A DNA stretch of 64,000 nt from Delphinapterus leucas (GCF_002288925.2 NW_022098001.1:3836660-3900659); one strand, 5' to 3'. Counted from the first letter of the stretch, positions 10,511 to 22,602 are shown. Made by a program: numbers and translations. Notes: generated by a model from the letters alone, not told the origin.

Positions 10511-11035
10511 CACTGATTACCTTCCAAGTTGTTTTTATACCCGACTGATACCTAGCCCAAAAATACAGTCTTTGCAGAGGGTTGAGAAATCCCACACATT
10601 GAAACTTCAGATTAGCATGGATGGTAACCTTGGAGACAAGCTAATGCAAAGCTTTATGTGTTCTTTCGCTGCAGCGCAGCTGTCATTTTACTTGTATTAA
10701 AGCCATTTCATGGGAGGTATTAGTATTCAACTGAGCATGTCAGTAATTGGTCTAAAAGCATTCATCAGAGGGACTTGGCTATATTTATGATTATCATAAG
10801 TACCCACTTCCAAAATAACCCCTATGTTCAAATTATAGGAAGCACTTATCATAGGCAGAGAAATAAAGGGTTATGTGTCTTAGAGTAATTTTTAAATAAA
10901 TTTAAAACACGAAACAAAGATCCCCTTAAAACTGTTTGAGATTATTTTCTTCAGAATAAATGACCGTACCAGACATTGTTAGAATTTTCTGAGGAAAATT
11001 CATTTTACTCTTATACGAACTATAAGGATGGCTTT
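10511..11035. other. Repeat-free interval with transcription-factor-like motifs
   Basis: No transposon is recognised. The stretch 10630-10900 is more complex than its surroundings. It holds an ATGCAAA octamer half-site near 10645, a CAGCTGTCA E-box plus TGTCA pair near 10677, and several TTAT and TAAT sites. Such mixtures occur in enhancers but also by chance. Confidence 0.25.
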
Positions 11036-12664
11036 TCCACCTGTGCTTTCACGCTTTGATCTCATCTTCTCTTGAATCATTATGTAGTCATAAGCTTCTC
11101 TGTTGCCTACATCTTCCAACTCCATCTCTTCCTGGTTCTATTCTGTGTCCCTGATTCTTTAACTCTTTCCTTGTTGTGAGTTCAAACTATTCCTTTTTCT
11201 TATTTCTTCCCTTTACTGACAAACTCCACAAAATATTACCTACATTCACTGTCTTCTCTTTTTCATCACCCTCTTTTGCTTTCTGGTTTCTGCTCCAATA
11301 TTCTCATCACCAGTCAACTAACCAATATTTAATTCCAATAGCCTTCTGTCAGGTGCCACTCTCACTGTTCACTTGTCCTGAACTGTCTTTCTTTGACTTC
11401 CAGGATGCTGAAACATCCAGGCTCTCCTAATCCTCTCTGTTCTCCACTAATCTATCATGATTCCTCCGTTTCCTTTTATGTCAAAATTCTTCAAAGTTTT
11501 GTCCAATGTGACTTTCCCAGTAGATAATTCACAAAGTTCTACCTATGGATCTGATCTTTATTCCTGACTCCCAGAATCATTTTTTCTGCTTATTAATTAA
11601 ACAGTTGCCAGATCTTGTGTTGCTGTTGTCGTTATTGTTGTTTTACTACTTAATAATATCAAGTCATTGTTTACTTTTTATTCCTCCTACCACCACCCAA
11701 GTTCAAGCTCTTATTATCTTTTGTCTTAACCATCTTTTTTTCCAGATATTTTAAAGCATCTAAAAACATATCAGCAAATAAATAATAAAGCATATTTAAA
11801 ATCTTAAGATGCACCTGTATTCTAATTGAAAAATAGAGTAAAAAAAAAAAATGTTCTTTGGACAGTTTAGTGTTTGATGAGGAACATGTCATTTTCTGGA
11901 AAACACTTGAAGACTCTCCCCTGAGTGCTAGTCTTCTCTGATACATAGTTTTCAAATCACTGGCTGGAAATGGTTGCAGTGGCTGTGAACTTGTCTCTCA
12001 CCCTCAATCCATATTAGAAATTAACTTTATTAAGGCAAAGCACTTATGTACACAAATTCCTTGTTTAGGAAACCTCGAATGATTCCCTACCACCTTGAGA
12101 TCTTCTCCGATATTGTCTATCCTCTATTTTCTGGCTTGTCTTCACTCATGTTGGATTACCATTGTTCAGTGAATTTGTTTTCACCCTCTGCTGTAGGCCT
12201 ATCACAGCACTCTGTACACGTTGGAACTAGTCAAAAATACTAAATTGAATTCTCAGTTCAAAACTCAAAATTTTCAGGTGTACATTATTGTACTCAAGGG
12301 TAGCACTTATAAATAAGCCTTTTAAAAAGTATGCTACATCGCAACTGCCTAAGGTTTTTAGAATTTACAATACATTTTGATGAGTCACTAAAGGTTCAAT
12401 CTAATATGGATTGCCTAGTAGAAAGGACTGCCAAAACTCAGTTTAATTAAAAACAGAAAGAAACAAAGCAGCAGAATTTTTTTCTAAATAAATCTTTCAA
12501 GTGAAAAAATATCTTAGGCACACTTAACGAATCTTCCTGTAGTCTCAGAAAATAAGCATTTTAGTATTCAGAATTAACTTAGGAGAACTGGGGAAAACCA
12601 GCCCGGGAGCACAATGCAGTCTAGGAATGTAATATACAGTTGTTGATTTTCCCCTGAAGACTTG
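11036..12664. other. Pyrimidine-rich interval, possibly decayed L2 at 11160-11420 and 12040-12215
   Basis: C/T-rich text such as 'acattcactgtcttctctttttcatcacc' resembles the L2 ORF2/3' region but is too decayed for a firm call. Open frames at 11176-11430, 11545-11754, 11671-11955 and 12046-12243 have no recognisable domain. Confidence 0.3.
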
Positions 12665-13030
12665 CCAGGCATGGCTTCAAGGCTCTTTATGGTTCAGCTC
12701 AGGTCACCTTGTTGATCCTCGTCTCAAGCTCCCCCAACCCTGCCCACCCCCTAAGGCCTGGCAACACCGGGCTTCATTTGTTCCTGAGTAAACTGAACAC
12801 TTTCATGCCTATAGGTTTCAGAACTAACAGACTGGTCATTACGTTCCCACTTCTGGGAATGTCTCTCCTCCTGGTCCTGAAGATGTATTTGTCCTGCAAA
12901 GTGCAGCTCAAATATCAATAGCCCTGTTATTTAAAACCTAGTAGAATGATGACCCCTTCATATTTGTACCCTTCTCATGATATACATATTTCTACTGCAA
13001 TAGTTACCACATTTCACTAGTGTTACGGTT
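12665..13030 (+). repeat. L2 LINE 3' region
   Basis: It follows L2 tail order: 'ggcatggcttcaaggctctttatgg' (the catggcctacaaggccctgcatgatctgg region), 'tctcaagctcccccaaccctgc', 'ctgggaatgtctctcctcctgg', and 'tcctgcaaagtgcagctcaaatatcaa'. The 70-codon frame at 12709-12921 is part of this relic. Confidence 0.7.
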
Positions 13031-14217
13031 TACCTGTCTGTTAAAGGTGAGCATTGCATGTTAATCATATGATATTATTTAACTACCTAAGAACTAGTTA
13101 AGAAACATGGACTTTGAAGTTTCTAGCCATGGGTATGGGGAGCACCCTGTGTTACACCAAATGGACAGACAACCAGAGAGGCGATACAGTAATATTTATT
13201 TAAAATATATTTGTAGGTATTTTAGAACAACTACCAAAGCCAAAGCAATCCAGTAGTTATGCACCTATCTGAGTCATACTATTTCCTTAAGAGAAATAAT
13301 TATATCTTAAGTTCTTTTTTTTTCTTCATTCTTGTACTACTTAGCCTGGTTTATTATCTAGAAGGAACAATCAATAAATATCTGTTAAATTGATCTTAGT
13401 TGAGTTGCTTTATTATTATGGTCATGCAAATTATTGACTTTTCTTTCTTATTTTTCTTTTGTTTGACAGTGAAGTCATCTGCATATCAGAGACTCAAACA
13501 ATAGATATAAGGAAAAACAGCCTACTTCCAAGAGAAGAAATCTTAAATGTTAAGACCTTCTCTGCTGATAACCACTAGTCAGCCCCTACATGTAGGCAAT
13601 ACCTATTTCTTAAGGAATATAACATCTTAGAGTGAGGCATTTTTCTCAGATACGGATTACAAGAAAAATATTTGCATGTCATTCTTCGCTAAGGCAAATG
13701 TTTTCTTCTTTTGGACATTATTTGAAAATACCTAACATCATCACAAATCAATTCATTTCTTTAAACAAGTCCTTTTGATAAGCCTGGAGAAGAACTGACT
13801 TTTCTCTAATAGCCTTTGACTTTCATTTTGCAGAGATCGACCTCCTTAAACTGAGGAGCTTCCATCTTTTGGAGCTGAACAGAAAGTGTCTCTAAACATC
13901 AGAGAGCATCACAGAAGGTTCAATGAAGTGCACAGTCACCTTTACAGAGGGATGATGTCACCACTGGTGAGATGAATTAGCAATGGAAAAATAGTTCAGA
14001 TATCCTTCTGAGATGGAAACAAAAAAAGGATTTTCTTAGCATATCATCCAAATTCTTTTTCTTCACAGCAGCGCTTACTCAACAACCTCTTCATCAACTA
14101 TTTTATTAAATAAAAATTAACTCAAGTCTCAACCCCAATTCTTTATGTTGTTCTAAGAATTCATACCCTTAAGAAATGAACTGTCAGAAATTATGACTCC
14201 TTGAATAATGACTGAAT
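13031..14217. other. Unassigned; may hold the decayed 3' half of the neighbouring Tigger
   Basis: No clear repeat. Because the Tigger remnant to the right reads leftward, its C-terminal coding part should lie here. I could not find convincing DDE catalytic blocks in 13800-14200. A TTTGCAG acceptor-like site near 13835 is followed by only a short open frame. Confidence 0.3.
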
Positions 14218-14980
14218 GCCTCCTTTGTCAGCCAAAGTTTTATGATTTGAGAACCACAGAAGAGGCAATTTACTTTTCAACATTTCCTTGGGGTATTCAG
14301 AGTTATACAAATACATAAGGTTTTCATTTGTTGAATTGTTTGCTTTTAAACATTACTTTAAATTCTCACTTAAAAGGTATGCCAGTTTATCTTTGGATAT
14401 TTAATGCCCTGGATATTTTTTTCTTATCCTTTTAAAATGCCAAATTTTATCAAGAAAATTAGTATTTATGAAAATCTGTTAGCTCCTTTTGTCAATTGTT
14501 TTCTGTAGTTTACTGGGAAAAACTGCTACAACCTCATTACCAAGAAGCTGCTTCCTCTGTGATCTTCAAATGATGCTGACTTGCATAGTTTTTAAATCGT
14601 TTGTACCATTTTAGGCTTGAAGTTGAAGCTTGACTTCTTCTTACCAGATGATCAATCTCTTTCATCTTCTTCTTCAGATCTTCAAAGGTGTGTAGTACCT
14701 TCACAGTAGCATCTACCTGGTTTCAAAGATTATGATGATCTACACTGCATGAGACAAATTTCTAGCTTTTCAAACATACCATATTATGCTTGAGTGACAC
14801 AGTGAAGCTTTCCAAAACCAATAATCATAATATAGCAGTGTGATAGATGTTTTCAAAACTAGAAAAAAGCCTATGCGTTATAGATGGAGACATACACATG
14901 ACCAGGCTTATCTCTTGCGTTCACCCCTCTCAGTATACTTCCAATGTTCCTTCTAATGAATGGGATTTCCTAGACCTTTT
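14218..14980 (-). pseudogene. Decayed Tigger (pogo-type, TcMar) transposase
   Basis: Reading the minus strand with frameshifts and stops gives a series of blocks in the order of a Tigger transposase. At 14936-14980 an N-terminal helix-turn-helix start reads KRSRKSHSLEGTLEV. At 14645-14713 the segment ends in TFEDLKKKMKEIDHL. At 14543-14620 the CENP-B-like second DNA-binding block reads KWYKRFKNYASQHHLKITEE. About 14420-14500 resembles the start of the DDE domain. At 14218-14307 the block YNSEYPKEMLKSKLPLLW is followed by SNHKTLADKGG, matching the family's 'YHSENP.A.K...LPV.W.SNKKAW' region. Family transposases are about 450-500 residues; this covers roughly the first half. It is clearly non-functional. 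The exact Tigger subfamily is not resolved. Confidence 0.75.
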
Positions 14981-16389
14981 GTGCTCACTAACTTTCTTCA
15001 AAGGCTTTTCCATTTCCTTAGAAGACCCTGAAATGACCCTATAAAGAGAACAGCTAAGCTACGATGGAAGAATACATTCTCCTACGTGGATTCACCTACA
15101 ACTTAAAACACTTCCATTTTTGTACTATATACACTTGTTAGTTGAATTTCTATTTGGATAGTAAATTTTGGGTGAAAATTTCATACAATGTTATAGCAAA
15201 TATTTGGATAGCAAGAGTCCAGATAGTGAGGGCTATCTGCTTTGCAGGAATATATGTGTTTAATAGTTTCTAATTTAAAATCCTAGAGTAAGAAACATTG
15301 CCCAACTCATTCCTCCTAGCTCTAGCCAGAATTAATTGCTGCTGGTTAAGAGCCCCTATTATTGCCTGTAAATGTTTAAAAAACAGAGGGGGAACATCCG
15401 CCAAATTTTTATCATATAAATAATTCCACTACAAGGGGGTGACTTCAGTCTACCAATGTGGCATTATTGAAAGCAGAGCTGGGAAGGGATGCTCACGATC
15501 AGCTTGGGAGCCATGCTGGTGTGGGCTGGCAAATAATCTGGATATGGGGTACAAATTGTGGAGAAAGAGCTAGCAGACGGGGGAAAGTTAACACAATATA
15601 TAAAAAATGGAAAGAGAAGCACTCAAGAAAATTCTTGAAGAGATCAGGTGAATAATAGATGGAAGGATGAAGCCAGTACAGAAAAACAGAAAACTTCATC
15701 TGAGCCTTGACAAAAGGAGGTGAGGTTGGCTATAGATAGAGGAACATTTTTAGGTATAGGAATGGGAAATTGTGATACTTAAGACCAAGACAGTTCAGAA
15801 TTTCCAATCCCCAATCAGGTGGCACTGGGCAGTCAAGATAGAAGAGCTCATGTGGGGAATAGTAGCAGAGGGTGATCAGGGGCAAGTACTACATAAATAT
15901 ATGTGTATGTGTGCATGCATATATTTGATGTTCCTATCTATCTTCCCCCACTACACTGGAGTCCCCCTAGAGAAATAAAAGCAACTTACTTATCTTTGTT
16001 TCCCTGACATATATCCTAGCTCTTTTAGTTTTCTTTTAACATTACCATTTGTTGATAGGTAGGCATAGGTAGACTGGATGATCAAATAAACATGGAAAAA
16101 TACGTAGGTATTTCTGAAAGGATGTACTATTTTAAATATTATTTATTTCTCAATCTCATGCAAAACCCATTAACCTGAATTTAAATATCATATTTAAGGT
16201 ATTTGTTGTTGTTGCAGACAAGAGAGCATTTATTTGGGGAAAAGTCACCTTAGTCCCAAGATAATAATTTTAAGTAAAGGTGCTGGTTATAAAAGAGATT
16301 ATATACACATAGATGACATAAATACTGGAATCCCTCCCTGCTTTTTTATAGGATATGTAGAACAAAACTTTTAGCATAACAGTTGAATA
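14981..16389. other. Unassigned sequence
   Basis: Beyond about 15020 the Tigger similarity ends. Open frames at 15458-15655 (plus) and 15499-15699 (minus) overlap and have no recognisable domain. Confidence 0.45.
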
Positions 16390-16560
16390 TTTTCAAGGCT
16401 CTTGAGTCAGATAAACTACCTAAGCTTAGGTCTATCACTTAATATCTTTATTCACAGTTTATGTTTGCTTATTTCTGCAGTATGGATAATGCAAGTTTAT
16501 CTAAAGTATCTTTGAGATTACAGTAAGATTTGCTATAAACGTTTTTCAAATATCAGTAAA
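16390..16560 (+). repeat. Possible MIR fragment
   Basis: The order ttgagtcagataaactacc, tctatcacttaatatc, tatggataatgcaag and tttgagattacagtaag resembles a diverged plus-strand MIR. Confidence 0.4.
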
Positions 16561-16699
16561 GGTTGAATAAAACAGGCTTTAAGAGAAAAAGTTTGAGATT
16601 TCTAAGATTGTAGTAGGCAATGTAACTTTATAGCATTTTAAGTCATTGCTCCCTGCTGTGTTCCTTGGTGCTTTTATATTCTTTATTAATTCATCCATT

Positions 16700-17010
16700 C
16701 ACTGATTCTTTGATCCATATTTAAATGACTGTCACATGAGAGGCATTGTTCTATGTGCTAGGAACATAGCAAAAAAATAAGGAAAGAGCTGCTGTCCTCG
16801 TGTGGCTTATATCATACTGTAGGAAAAAAGCTACAAGAACAAAATAGTAAATGGATATATATATATATATATATATAATATCAAGAAATGATAAATGCTA
16901 TGAAGAAAAGCAAAGCAAGGCAAGGGGCCAGTGGGTGATGGGCCACTATTTTAGATATGGTGGTCAGGGAAGACGCATCTAAGGAGGTGATATTTGGACA
17001 AAAAATATAA
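16700..17010. repeat. Ancient interspersed repeat with an internal (AT)n
   Basis: The layout is that of an old L2-like repeat: cattgttctatgtgctagg, a 'gctgctgtcctcgtgtggc' block, 'gataaatgctatgaagaaaa', then 'ggtcagggaagacgcatc'. The same order recurs near 21510 and 36060. An (AT)n run at 16855-16877 sits inside. Confidence 0.45.
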
Positions 17011-17489
17011 AAGGGAATGATTTAATCTTTCTAAAGTACTTATGTATTTTTACGAATTTTTTTAAGTTGTATCAAAAGTAGAAGTAGGGGATTCAGCAGC
17101 TCAGGTAAAACTATACTATTACACTTACCTTTGCTTTCTTAAATAGAATAAAACAAAGAAAATTTATTGGTGACTTGGGTGGCAGATCATTATTATGATC
17201 CATTTAAATAAGAAGCTTTTCTTTCCTTTCCCCCACTGACGGCTGCTCCAATCACAACCTATCTGTTGACTGCTGCTAATTGCTATGGTATGAAAATTCA
17301 GAGCTATGGTTAAAAGGACTCAGTGAAAACAGTTAAAATATTCTGACTGATGGTTTTAAGGCTTGCCTACAGAAGAGGTTTTGCTTGTAGACTTACAAAA
17401 GTTCCTTCATTAGCTCTGAGAATTGTCTTACAAACCAACTCTGAGAAAAGGAACATATAAACACAAAAGGTGATTTACATATGAGATCA

Positions 17490-17635
17490 CAAAAGCTAAT
17501 ATTTATTAAGTGCTTACTCTATTTCAGACATTGTTCTAAGTACTTTATCTCAATTCCTCCTTCAAAAGCTAAGCACGCTCTCTCAGTTTTTCTGTCTATA
17601 AAATGGGGAGAAAAGTAGTACCTTCTTCAGAATTT
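17490..17635. repeat. Two MIR pieces in opposite orientation
   Basis: 17490-17560 is the reversed MIR 3' end (atatttattaagtgcttac ... ttctaagtactttatctc). 17580-17630 is forward MIR (cagtttttctgtctataaa then atggggagaaaagtagtacc). The switch of strand implies two insertions or a local inversion. Confidence 0.55.
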
Positions 17636-17639
17636 TACT

Positions 17640-18720
17640 GATGAATTTATGATTCCCTACATATTACATTTAGCAGAGAAAGAATTAATTTTTTTTTATC
17701 AGAAGGAAGATAGAATAACATATAAAGACTCTGAGACAGAAATGAACTTATTGTGCTCGAGGCAGAGGAAAAGACCAGTATGGCTTATTCAGTACGTATA
17801 TCTAAATAGCAGTATGTGCTATTTGCCAGAATATTATTGGTTATCTGTTGTATCTGTTTTATCCTTTGTTAAAGTTAAAGTCAATGCCTACAGCTGAACA
17901 CATGCAATGAGGGGGGAACTCCCAAATAGCAAGATTTCAAATAAATTTCCTGACATGGAAACAGAAAACGTACCTCTGTTCTTACAGAGAAACATGAAAT
18001 CCAAAATATGAATCTCCCTTTAAGAAGAGAAACAGCTTTAACTAACAGAAAACCGAAAAAAGCAATCACTTTTGTTTATTTCTATGCTGTGTGTAAAGTC
18101 CTTCTTTTGAGGATGAGGGTAACTTGGGAGGACAGAGAGTACTGACAGCCCTATTTGCTAAAAAGTCAGATCAAGACCAGATAGGAAGTTAAAAGAGAGA
18201 GAGAGCAAGAGGAAGAGAGAAAGAGACAGAGAGAAGCAGTATGATAACAGAAAGCACATATTTCCTTTCTAAACAGTCAATCTTTGAATAGATTTCAAGA
18301 AGAATAAAATATGTTTTAGAGAATTACAAGTTATAAAGCATGGATGGTTCAGGATATATTGACATTTCATGAATTATACTTGTAAATCATTTCAAACATA
18401 ACAACTTACACTGAAAACTCTGAGATTTCCCACTGAAGAGATCAGGATTTGTTCCCCTAAAGCTATAAAAAGCCAAATTAGTTTTTAGTTTTTGAGATAG
18501 TTATTACAACTTTATGTCTTCTTTTTGTACAATTTTAATTATTGAAATACAAATGCTTCTGAGAGTACTTAAAGCCAAACATGATGTGGAGTTTTGTTCA
18601 TACTTCAACATAAGATAAAGGTGATTAACTAAATTTCCAACTGAGACTTTATACTTCCACTCCCTTCCTTGCAGGAATATTTTATTTTGTCCCTTACAAC
18701 TTGATGGAAAAGGTATGATT
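17640..18720. other. Unassigned sequence with a GA-rich tract
   Basis: A purine tract of GA repeats lies at 18191-18236. The open frames at 17649-17897 and 17881-18069 show no known domain. Confidence 0.45.
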
Positions 18721-18737
18721 TCAAGAACATTTATGTT

Positions 18738-19290
18738 GGTTGAGGATTTCTGCGTCTATGTTCATCACTGATATTGGCCTGTGGTGGAATATTACTCAGC
18801 CATAAAAAGGAATGAAATTGGGTCATTTGTAAAGATGTGGATGGACCTAGAGACTGTCATACAGAGTGAAGTAAGTTGGAAAGAGAAAAACAAATATCAT
18901 ATATTAACACATATATGTGGACTCTGAAAAAGCTGGTATAGACAATCTTACTTACAAAGCAGAAATAGAGACACAGGCGTAGAGATAGATAAATAAACAG
19001 ATATGGTATCCATATCCAACATATGGATACCAAGGGGGAAAGGGGTGGGTGGGATGAATTGGGAGATTGGGATTGACATTTATATACTATTGATACTATG
19101 TATAAAATAGATAATTAGTGAGAACCTACTGTACAGCACAGGGAACTCTACTCAGTGCTCTGTGGTGACCTAAATGAGAAGGAAATCCAAAGAAGAGGGG
19201 ATATATGTATACGTATAGTTGATTCACTTTGCTGTACAATCACACAACATTGTGAAGCAACTATACTCCAATAAAAATTTTTTTTAAAAA
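18738..19290 (+). mobile_element. 5'-truncated L1 with a 5' inversion
   Basis: The plus-strand part, from about 18783, is an artiodactyl-type L1 3' end. It contains the last ORF2 codons (NEIGSF-like, 'tggatggacctagagactgtc'), the 3' UTR, and a tail after ctccaataaaaattt. The first 45 bases (18738-18782) are L1 ORF2 sequence in the opposite orientation (ttgaggatttctgcgtctat through gatattggcctg), from a region far upstream in L1. A 15-bp duplication, aagaacatttatgtt, flanks the whole at 18723-18737 and 19291-19305, so both parts arrived in one event. This is the twin-priming signature. Confidence 0.92.
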
Positions 19291-19305
19291 AAGAACATTT
19301 ATGTT

Positions 19306-21509
19306 TGGAACTTACATTTAGGAACTTGTATCGGTCTCTATCTGTAAAACAAGGAAGTTGAACTACATCACCTGCCTGAAATATTTCATAAAATGTCAAG
19401 CACTATTCCAATAATCTTTATTATTTATTACCATTGTTACCTAAGTTAACAAGCTTTAAGATTCTAGAATTGTGCTACGATGCTCTTTGGAAAAATTAAT
19501 AAATTTTAAATCCCCAAATATGAAATTGTATTCCATATAATATTAACATTAAATGTATTTTGTTGTATTCTAGTTATTAGGTATATAACAATCTGTTTAT
19601 CAGATATTTAATTATTTAAAATGCCTTAGTCACAAGTCACACTTTAATAATAACCTGGTTTACTCTGTATCTCTTTTTCTGTCTTTCTCTGTTTCTGTCT
19701 CTCTCTTTCCACACACACATATAAATATATTCCTTCCCTATTTTTAGAAAAATTAGTAAATCAAGTCTTTAATATTCTACTAGGTATGTCCTATGTTTCA
19801 GTGACAGTCTATATTTAGAAAATTCTCTGATTTTTATGATAAACTAATTTCCACAAATGTTGGCATATGTAGCTGAAATACACATTAAATAATTGAGAAA
19901 GAAATTTTTCTTCATTTACTTTTATTCCCTCTGTATTTCTCAGTTTATGCTACTGTCACATTTTACATAAGATCCTACTTTCAGTTTTCTTATTTTAGTC
20001 AATAAGCCAATAGCATGTGCAGAATACGTCTAGACTATAAAATTATTTTCTTATAGTAATAATTTCTTCCAAACTGTTTTTATTCATTAAATATGCTATC
20101 TGATAGAGATATTTTGGACTCAAAAAATCATAACTAAAATCTCATCAGGAAACAACAAGAATATTCATGAATTATCTTTGTACTTCTATGTTAATTACAA
20201 AACTAAATATTTTAAGCCATGCTTTATAACTCAGAGATATTTCCCAGTTAGAAAACTGACTAAGCATAGCTTCTTGATGTTAAATTTAAACACATTTGTA
20301 ACATACAAATACAGTTTTATTCATGAAGGCTTTATAATATCCTATCATCGTGTTATAGACATTTGCCTAACAACATTTGAATTAAGCTCTTTGCCGAAAT
20401 GACTCTTGCTGGCATAAGCCATTGGTTTATGTCAACACTCCCAGGTCATTACGGAGTCATTCTGGTCCAATGTTTATGATTCGAAGTAATAGGAAGTTTT
20501 TTCAACCTGCCACAGTGCCCCAAATCCTCCAATTTGGTTTTCATCCCCTAAGAACAGCTGTAGAAGAGTTCAACAAAAATAAAATACTTTCAGAAGAGGA
20601 AGGTGAAGTCAACGTAGTAGGCCTTGCCAGCGTCCCTCCCCACATCCAGTTAGTAATGACACCTGGTCGTGGGGATGGGAATGCAAAAACCTGGGCTCTA
20701 AATTAGTTAAAGCTGGTGGATGCAATTTCAATGCATCAGTTTGAATTTAGGCACAAGTTTACATGTGAAATGTGAAAGTGAGGTAGCAATATATTACAAA
20801 GGGATCAGTGGGTTAGTTATGCCTGGGAAACCCAATCCCTTAATGACTAGAGCCAGGTCCCTTGCTCCCCTAGGGAGTGACTCATAGGCCACCATTCAGG
20901 GCAGCCTGAAGAAACACACCCAGTCTCTGACTCTGCCACTGGAGCTGCTGAATGCTCGCCTCTCAATTGCTATTCTTTCCAACAGCACACAATGAAAACC
21001 TCAGTGTCCTTGGAAATCCAAGGGATACATGTCAGATAATGCCCGCTCCTTTTCTACACTGTCAGTCTGCACTTTGCCCCACCTGCATAAACTGTGATCC
21101 TTTAATCTGCTTTTTGACTAGCCTTCCTCGCCTCTCCCTTCTTGCCAGTGGGTCTAAGGAAAATGAGATTGGTATTCAAGTCAACTTTTCTATTCATATC
21201 TTGTCAGTCTGCATTATCTGGGTAAAAACTCACTCTTTCAGAGCAAAATCAAAGGCCCTGAACCTGGTTCTAATTCTTGACCCAGAGGATTAGTGTTTAA
21301 TCAGATTAGGAACTAAATAATCCAGGGATCATTTAGCTCAAGTTACTTGCTCTGATTTTACTTCAGTGAATAGAGTACTATAGTGACTGTAGCCAACTGG
21401 GTATGATGGGCTGAGAGAGGGAGAAGAGACGTTAAAGGTCCAAATTGTCACGTCCTCTCACGGAAAACAGTATAAGCAACATGCAGCCTTTAATTACGGA
21501 TGGCAAAGA
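19306..21509. other. Unassigned sequence
   Basis: Low-complexity CT and CA patches occur near 19670-19725. The 94-codon plus frame at 20422-20706 and the 113-codon frame at 20952-21293 have no recognisable domain and no splice or promoter context that I can defend. Confidence 0.45.
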
Positions 21510-21850
21510 AGGCAGTCTGAGGACAACAGTAGACATTCGTTCAAATATTTTTCAGCATTTACTGCAGACCACTGTTCAGTTTGGGACATCCAGAAATCAA
21601 AGAAAGACCTGATCTCAAGGAGCTCAAGGTGCAGGGTGGGTGACAGAGATGAAAATGAACAATTAATATAACACACAACTGTATGCCTGGGGATTAGAAG
21701 AGGAAAGTGGTGGATATAAAGCCATGGATCAGGGCAAGGGGAGGCAGATCTGGGTGAGCTTCCTAAAGAAGTTCATGCCAGAGTTTTTAAAAATTGCCAA
21801 CTGAGGCACATTGAGTGAGGGAGGAAACATACGCCAAGGCCACAGAGAGA
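21510..21850. repeat. Ancient interspersed repeat
   Basis: It shows the same block order as 16700-17010 and 36060-36560: 'catttactgcagaccactg', 'cctgatctcaaggagctcaagg', 'gcagatctgggtgagcttcc', 'ccaaggccacagagaga'. It is an old mammalian repeat of unresolved family. Confidence 0.45.
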
Positions 21851-21898
21851 CCATGGCATGTTGACATGGTTAGGAATAAGAATGGCTAAGGCGTAAAG

Positions 21899-21940
21899 GG
21901 TGTGTGTGTGTCTGTGTGTGGGTGTGTGTATGTATTTGGG
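21899..21940. repeat. Interrupted (TG)n microsatellite
   Basis: About 18 TG units with several single-base interruptions. Confidence 0.9.
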
Positions 21941-21999
21941 GTAGGACATGAGATGAAACAGGAAAGGTAGGTCTGATGTTTCAAAACAGATGTTAGGCA

Positions 22000-22211
22000 G
22001 AGCTTCCCTGGTGGTGCAGTGGTTGAGAGTCCGCCTGCCGATGCAGGGGACACGGGTTCGTGCCCTGGTCTGGGAAGATCCCACATGCCGCGGAGCGGCT
22101 GGGCCGGTGAGCCATGGCCGCTGAGCCTGCGCGTCCGGAGCCTGTGCTCCGCAACGGGAGAGGCCACAACAGTGAAAGGCCCGCGTACCGCAAAAACAAA
22201 CAAACAAACAA
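22000..22211 (+). mobile_element. CHR-2-type SINE inserted in an L1 relic
   Basis: A full-length short SINE with a (CAAA)n-type tail. The perfect 12-bp duplication agatgttaggca lies at 21988-21999 and 22212-22223 and is made of L1 sequence, which proves insertion into the relic. The body differs from the 7773 copy at few positions. Confidence 0.96.
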
Positions 22212-22321
22212 AGATGTTAGGCAACCTTTTTTAGATATAACACCTAAAACACAAGCAATCAAAACAAAAATAAATTGGAATTTTTCAAAATTGAAAAACT
22301 TCTGCATGTCAAAGGACACTA

Positions 22322-22602
22322 CATTTAATTTTTTTTTTTTTTTTTTTTTTGGTGCGGGGGCCTTTCTCTTTTTTGTCCTCTCCCGTTGCGGAGCACAGGC
22401 TCCGGACGCGNNNNNNNNNNNNNNNNNNNNNNNNNNNNNNNNNNNNNNNNNNNNNNNNNNNNNNNNNNNNNNNNNNNNNNNNNNNNNNNNNNNNNNNNNN
22501 NNNNNNNNNNGCGGCATGTGGGATCTTCCCGGACCGGGGCACGAACCCGTGTCCCCTGCATCGGCAGGCGGACTCTCAACCACTGCGCCACCAGGGAAGT
22601 CC
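22322..22602 (-). mobile_element. CHR-2-type SINE, interrupted by an assembly gap
   Basis: A minus-strand short SINE: T22 at 22329-22350, the body complement, then ccaccagggaagtc. The duplication caaaggacacta lies at 22310-22321 and 22603-22614. The middle is replaced by 100 Ns. The other copies have only about 38 bp between the same flanking words. Several long open frames reported across this block are artefacts of translating N. Confidence 0.94.
22411..22510. other. 100-N assembly gap inside a SINE
   Basis: Exactly 100 Ns lie between tccggacgcg and gcggcatgtg. Intact copies in this window have about 38 GC-rich, self-complementary bases there. The size is therefore a placeholder, not the true length. 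Confidence 0.98.

Noticed and set aside
13834..13900. TTTGCAG acceptor followed by a short frame (EIDLLKLRSFHLLELNRKCL then stop)
   Set aside because: Only about 20 codons, no donor and no homology that I recognise. It may even be part of the Tigger 3' half.
20422..20706. 94-codon plus-strand frame
   Set aside because: No known domain, no splice or promoter context, AT-rich composition. Treated as chance.
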